From NCBI GenBank assembly GCA_036320915.1, contig JAXBDG010000029.1, positions 1 through 64,000 of the forward strand: 64,000 nt of DNA, given 5' to 3'. The notes beneath the pieces were generated by a model. That model saw only the letters and a list, made by a program, of their open reading frames with translations, made no database searches and had not been told where the DNA came from. Below, piece by piece: positions 58,285-64,000 of the stretch. The first letter of the stretch is position 1, and every line of letters starts with the position of its first letter. The position numbers and the translations under genes are program-made. This DNA is from Linnemannia elongata. Its lineage: Eukaryota; Mortierellomycota; Mortierellomycetes; Mortierellales; Mortierellaceae.

Positions 58285-59676
58285 ATTTTTTTGTATGAAA
58301 GGCGTGTCAGTGTCTGAGTGTTTTGAACTGAGGAAAAGGAAGGAAGGGAGGGCAAAGGAGAGAACAAAGGTCAAAGGAAGAGTTGTTTGTTAGGAACGTT
58401 GCAGCACCTTCATCTTTTATACTAAGGTGGCAGCTGTGGCCTTGTCACTTTGTTCATTCCCCTGAATGGGTGGTTAAGCGCAATGGAAGTTAAGTGGTGA
58501 TGGTTCTCCTTGCTAATAATTTCAATTGTTAACATTAGCACCGTTACATGTACTGTGGATACTTTCTGGAGGCTGGTTGATACTTTGGGTGAAAGAGCGG
58601 ATATATGATGTGTGGTCGTTTAGAGAAGGTGGTCATAACCCGTGTGACAAAAAAGGATACGAACAATGAATGAAGTTGTTCTCGTCTCACAACGGTCATG
58701 AAGCAGTGGTAGAGAGACCCTATTTTTGTTAGCCAAAGAAAGCTAAGGGGCCTATGCCGTCCACATGTTCCACCTTCCCTCAACAGTCCGCCTTTTTTAC
58801 TTTTTTTTTTGTATCTGAGAGTTTTATTCGTGGTTGTCGAAGGAAAATGTCATAGGAGGGGAACCAAGTATCTTTATGGGTTCATCTCATTGTGTTCCAA
58901 AAGAAGATATAAAGTAGAGTCCAAAAGTAGGGATGCATAATTTAGCACGTTGGAGCAAGAAAATGAAAGGGTGCTGTGTAGGTATCCCTGGTACTGTGGT
59001 TGTTGGGTGAGTCGATTTGAGGACTTCCGCAAGACAGAGAGCGTACTTTGGGCAAGCTATAAGAAGCGACTATCATAGGAAACACTGCGGTTGCTCGGCG
59101 TTTGAGGGACACAAAGAGAGGTGTTAAATAAGTAAAAAAAAAAAAAAAAAAAAAATACTTTACAATGGTGTACATCCGTCTCTCGGCAAATACAACCGAA
59201 TGGCATAATGGATCAAAGCAAGGCAGCGTCCCTTACAAAAAGAAGGTCTGGCTGGTCGTACCATTTGAAGGTGTGTATTGGCCAACAGGCACACAAACAA
59301 GAACGGTATTTCATTTCATGTGTCCACCGGAGTGGGAAAACTCTAATCGATTAAAGAAATCATAAAAGGGAGGGGCATAAGGTTTACTCTTTTACTTTTT
59401 TTGCGCCACATACATGCATGCATCTATGAGCAATTGGAGCTATTGGAGAAATTCTCACCCATCCACCTTGCACCCTCTTCCGGAGAATCGGAAAGGGGCG
59501 AGGACAATCCATCAACTCCTCTCCCTTCTCCTCTCCTCTCTCCCTTTTTTTTCCATCCTCATCTGAATCTCTTTTTCATTCCATTCCATTCCATTCCTCA
59601 TTCCTACACTTCTTCCATTCGAATCTCTGACCATCTTCATTCCTAAAGCCTCGTTTGCCATCTTCCTCACAACTTC
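58285..59676. other. Intergenic region with poly(A) tract
   Basis: This is a 1.4-kb region without a supported gene. A run of 22 A residues lies at 59134-59155. The last 150 bases before 59677 are pyrimidine-rich with CATTC pentamer repeats near 59577-59600, as in other fungal leaders here. Confidence 0.5.
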
Positions 59677-61915
59677 ATGTCAACATCAGTCGCAACCACA
59701 CCTCACGTCCTAATTGTAGGAGCCGGTCTGGGAGGTCTCCTCCTCGGTGCACTTTTGGAAAAGTGCAACATCCCTTATGACATCCTTGAGCGCGCCTCCT
59801 CCGTGAAGCCTTTGGGTAAATACAGCACATGCACACACCCCACTTCAGGCACAAACAATAACACAGCATCAAATTCTTTCAAAACGAATATTTCTCATTT
59901 ATTTATTGCTTTCCCTTATCCTTGTTGGGTTTCTGATATCAATAGGTTCAGCGCTGAATATCGCTTCGCAGATGGCGCCCTTGTTCTATCAGCTGGGTAT
60001 CTACGAACAGTTTGAGGACATCTCCCGGTACTCGCGCTACATGCATGGTGCAAGGGATAATGGCCAGCCTCTAGCACCCCTCGACTTTGTCGCCATGGAA
60101 GAATTGTATGTACCCACAAACGTCCCCCCACTTCCTTTGACCTTTTTTCCCTTTCCCCTTCCACCACTCACCCGCTAATGGCGTCTTGTACTTTTTCTTC
60201 CTTGAATGATACATAGTGGCGGTTACCCAAGTCGTATCGTTTCACGCCCACTGTTGTATGACCTCCTCCTCACTCTTGTGCCACCTCAGCGACTTCATTT
60301 CAACAAGCGTGTCCTCAACACCATCGAAGAGGAGGGAAAGGTCAGGATTCAAACATCAGATAACTGCACTTACGAGGGAGATATCCTTGTTGGAGCAGAC
60401 GGAGCTTACAGTGCGGTCAGGCAGCGTCTGTACGAGACTCTGAAAAAGCAGGGCCTGTTGCCCAAATCTGATCAGGAGGATCTTCCATTCAGTTGTACTT
60501 GTTTGGTCGGACAGACGGATCCGTTGGATGTTGAAGAGTACCCTGAGCTCAAAAACTTGGAGGAACCCTTCTTCACATACCTTGGGAAGGACAAACCCTA
60601 CACCGTAAGTACAAATTTACATGGGGATAGCGCGCATTTTCTACTTGAGAGACCCCCATTGCGTATATTTACTTACTTCTCTTCCTTGCTCTAAACTTCA
60701 TTTTCTTCAATACGAACATCGTTTACTACCATAAAAAGTGGACAATATTCACATCCAAACAACGAACCTTGATGTGGATGGTTCTGGAACATTTATCGGC
60801 TGAAGGAAGCAAGGAGGCCAAGGAACAGCGATTCAGGAACTCGGAAAACTCGGAATGGGGGCCAATTGCTGCCCAGGCAATGTGTGACGACACAAAAGCA
60901 TTCCCGATTTCGTTTGGTGGTGGCAAGAAGACGCTGGGCGACATCTACGAAAAGACACCCCAAAGAGCGGATCGCCAAGGTTATGTTGGAGGAGAAGGTG
61001 TTCAAGACTTGGCACCATGGGCGCACTGTCTTGTTAGGCGATGGTGAGGCTATCTAAATATTTTTGTTCGTTGAGGGTAATTGCTTATTATATGGAACTA
61101 ACGAGCGTTCGTGGCATCTTGTTGATTTGCTTAGCTTGTCACAAAGTGAACCCTTCTGGAGGCGTCGGTAAGTACACTGGCAACACACTCACTCGTTGCT
61201 GTTATATTTTTTCTCTTCATTGGTTCCTCTCACTTACACATTTGTTTCTTCATTCTTTTTCAACTGGACCGATAGGCGCCATTACTGCCATGCACGACGC
61301 CGTCGCATTAGCCAACCTCATCTACTCCCTCCCTTCCAACACTTCAGAAGAAATCACCAAGGCATTCAAGGAATACCACGCTGAGAGATACCCTCCTGCA
61401 GTCGAGGCCTACAACAGCAGTTTGATGCTCAGCAAGTTACTCAAGGGCGGGTTTACTGGTGCGATTGCCTGGTTCATGACCAACAACATGCCCAACTGGC
61501 TGTGGCGGATCTCGGTATGTTATATGAATTATTTTTTTTATACTACGCTATGTTGTCACCAATGGTCTTATTTTACTCACACAAGCGCTGGTTCATTTTT
61601 TCTTTTTTTCTCACGATCGGGTAGGTTCGGAGACTCGTGAACCACCGTCCGCAGAGTGGGTTCTTGAGGTTGGTGAAGGATAAAGGTTCCGTCCCTCCTG
61701 CTGTTTCGCCAGTTACGAAAAAGCTCGTGCTCTTTACAACCAGCGCACAGGAGGAGTTGCTGCTGTTTAGGCGCCAAAGAGATCCTCTTCGTCGTTCTCT
61801 ACCATGTGAAGATAGCTGCACAACACACCCCATTGATAAAGAAGTACAACGAATGAATACCTATTGTGGTCTCAAATGGCTGTTGACAGGATTCTTAAAA
61901 TGTTGGATGGATTAA
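59677..61915 (+). CDS. Divergent FAD-dependent monooxygenase with altered intron layout
   Basis: This is a class A flavin monooxygenase and the most distant paralog here. Exons 59677-59815 and 59946-60105 match the family phases. Motifs are LIVGAGLGGLLLGALLEK, GDILVGADGAYSAVRQ and GDACHK VNPSGGVG. The 11-nt micro-exon is not present as such: the exon after the GD donor runs on to GGVG before its intron, so the intron after ACHK is absent and another lies 22 nt downstream. A one-base excess in exon 4 (C run near 60960) shifts frame between EKTP and KERIAKVML. A second shift near 61718 changes the C-terminus; the alternative frame would stop at 61770. The gene may be intact apart from sequence errors, or newly decaying. 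Confidence 0.75.
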
Positions 61916-62327
61916 GGTGGTAGGGTCAATTAAGAACAAAAAAAAAAAAGAGCAGAGAGTGTAATGAGATAATGTGCAAGTTTTAAAACCTCCTTTCAAC
62001 AAGGTGCCTTCAGGCGACTAGATATGACCTGGTTGTATGAAGGTACTTGTTTAATAAAAGGGTGAGCTATGAACTACTCCAACTACCTAGGTGTTAAGGA
62101 ATGGCTATTTATATGTGGGTAGGGCTATGGTTGGCTTTCTAGAGGATTCTATGTCTGCTTTGTCAGCAACGTCGTTGAGGTTTCTAGAAAGTTGGTGTTG
62201 ACTAGTGTTAACATAGTGCTGGCTGTTTAAGGTTGGTGGCGTTGGAAAGTTCTAGAGTTGGTGGCATCATATCAAAGTAGAACTCTGACAACCCAACGGG
62301 TATCGCCGCGGTAATATCCCAGTACAC
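61916..62327. other. Intergenic region
   Basis: This is about 410 bases between two convergent genes. It contains an A12 run near 61940 and no supported gene. Confidence 0.5.
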
Positions 62328-64000
62328 TCAGGCGTTATAGGCCATCCAACACATGTACACGTCTATGGATCCCTGGTATGTTTTTTCATGGAATCCCTTA
62401 TCACGATAGAAATTCGGGCAATTCCACATACCCTGGGAAACATACAGGTACGAAGTTTCTTTCTCTACAGACCCCATTTCGTCACCAAAGGTACGCCACA
62501 TCCATAAGAGTCCATCTACAGACTCCACAAAGACTTCAGATGAAGGATGGTGGATTATCTCATGGATAACATCAGGGTCCAACTCTTTCAGGCATTCTGC
62601 CGTGATACTTTCCGAGAGGAGCAATTCATCAAGAGACATCACACCCTTCAGGAAGAGTTCCATTCTACCGACTTCGGGTCCATATCCTACAGGTGTCCCC
62701 CTAGTATCTCCAAACTTATCTGCAATCATGTCTTGAGTCCACCCTCTGGATATCATCGCATCAACAACATACATGGAACTATATATATCGCCGTCGGGTA
62801 GACTTCCGATGATGTTCTCGAGGGCAGTATGTCTGTGTGTGTCTAAGGCGATACCCGTGAACATGGGATGTATGTACCCGGGTGTACCCAAGAAATATCT
62901 AGATGCCTGGATATATCCTGGGGATTTTTTGTCGTGTATACCATCGAGTTCTTCCAGTGTTGACACTTTACCACATAAAGCAACAAGAATATCACCCGGG
63001 TTATCCTTATCGCGACTCCTACGCAACCAAGGTCCATGTCTGTTGCAAACTCCGATGAGGTTATCTACGGAAAGATACATCAGGTCAGCCGTGTCCCGAC
63101 GTCCTCCCTCGTTCAACAGCTGGTACACATTCTCCATCCGCCCCATCCTGAGGGCCATATGCATCTTCCAACAGGTGGAACCGGCATGTGGATACATCTT
63201 GTCGTATGCTTCTTCCGTAGCAGGTAACCCTTGGTCTACTTCCGGGTGGATCCTATACGGCACATCTACATTCTCTTGAATTCTGTCGTATACACCTCGG
63301 TTGATATAATACACGTTGCGATATCCGACGATATATGTGTTATCCGGTGAACATGTTATGTTGTCCACACCAAATCTAAAGTCCAGCATCATGGATGTAT
63401 GTAGACCTATATCCGATCCCGTTGTACCCCATATAGCAAATATCCGGGCAAGAATCTTTGGAGAACGGGTGGCGACTGCTTTGGCGATGACGAGTTCGGC
63501 TGGGGTTACTCCCTCTCCCATCCTATGCACGGTCAGGAGTGCCCTAGGATCTCCACCGTGAAGAAATATTTGGTCCAACGCAACGCCAGGTCCACCACTA
63601 AGAAACATACCATTACGTGCCAAGGATGAACCATACGGGTTTATACCTAGGACACACATGACATATCCATTGGTAAAATAGACTATCCTCTCCAGAATCT
63701 CTGGAGGTAAATGTCGTATAGAGTTTGTAAGAGGGCGCTCGGAAATCCGGTCTAGACGAGAAGAGAGATGAGACCAAGGGGTGTGAGTTCAGGTACACTT
63801 TTGCTGATAAGTCCACCAGAGCTACGTTTCTTACCTGACAGCCAGTTATATGACTGGTCTCCTTCCTGAATCACGATCGACACATAGAACCAGGACTGAA
63901 CCTCACGGTAGTAGCCTATGATAAGGTCCTTGAAGAATGTGTAGGAGCTGCCGATGATCATCAAGAAGAATCCAGCGGACATAACAACATTCCCTATGAC
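62328..64000 (-). CDS. Partial gene: BCS1-N-like exon joined to an F-box-like, otherwise unknown protein
   Basis: The gene continues beyond the window. The first visible exon (64000-63835) has a membrane segment (SAGFFLMIIGSSYTFFKDL) followed by SWFYVSIVIQEGDQSYNWL, which resembles the N-terminal domain of the mitochondrial AAA chaperone BCS1. A GT-AG intron of 83 nt (63834-63752) keeps frame into a 1.4-kb exon that starts DRISERPLTNSIRHL and then PPEILERIVYF, an F-box-like start. The remaining 440 residues have no family I can name; segments such as CWKMHMALRMGRMENVYQLL and HTALENIIGSL resemble degenerate helical repeats. There is no AAA domain in the window, so this is not a normal BCS1. 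It could be a gene fusion or a duplicated BCS1 first exon captured by another gene. Confidence 0.5.

Noticed and set aside
62328..63659. Endogenous giant-virus gene
   Set aside because: Intron-free helical-repeat-like sequence alone is too weak; no viral hallmark gene is present in the window.

Overview
The window looks like nuclear DNA of an early-diverging filamentous fungus. Mortierellomycota is the best guess, but this is inference from gene content: no marker gene or RNA is present. Genes carry many short GT-AG introns, and the window combines a family of class A flavin monooxygenases, Crinkler (CRN)-type effector-like proteins, a non-LTR retrotransposon, a MULE transposon and an expanded ADP/ATP-carrier-like protein. 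I see no tRNA, rRNA or CRISPR array.

Positions 1-41260 are a tandem array. Each unit is about 7.2 kb and carries, on the minus strand, one FAD monooxygenase gene (7 exons, 478 aa, with an 11-nt micro-exon) and one CRN-type gene (4 exons, about 687 aa: CRN header, P-loop ATPase, restriction-endonuclease-like C-terminus). Units 1 (1-7222) and 2 (7414-14635) share one CRN allele. Units 3 (about 19720-26404) and 4 (30665-37915) share a second allele whose ATPase and nuclease block has diverged. Unit 5 (37916-41260) holds only an older, broken monooxygenase copy. Three mobile elements sit in the interval between one unit's CRN promoter side and the next unit's monooxygenase 3' flank: a 3'-end LINE fragment (7223-7413), a 4.76-kb 5'-truncated LINE of the same family (14636-19395) and a MULE (26405-30664).

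Positions 42242-51327 hold further monooxygenase paralogs: an intact plus-strand gene, a 3' gene fragment, a plus-strand pseudogene, and an intact minus-strand gene converging on that pseudogene. Positions 52816-64000 hold a mitochondrial-carrier-like gene, a Gln-rich coiled-coil gene, a Pro/Ser-rich orphan, a tenth and most divergent monooxygenase with a different intron layout, and an incomplete gene whose first exon resembles the BCS1 N-terminus and whose second exon has an F-box-like start followed by an unrecognised 450-residue region.

The monooxygenases and CRN genes are not in one known pathway. What links them physically is repeated co-amplification of the pair and local gene conversion. 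Many copies differ by single-base indels in homopolymers, so part of the apparent pseudogenisation may be residual long-read assembly error.
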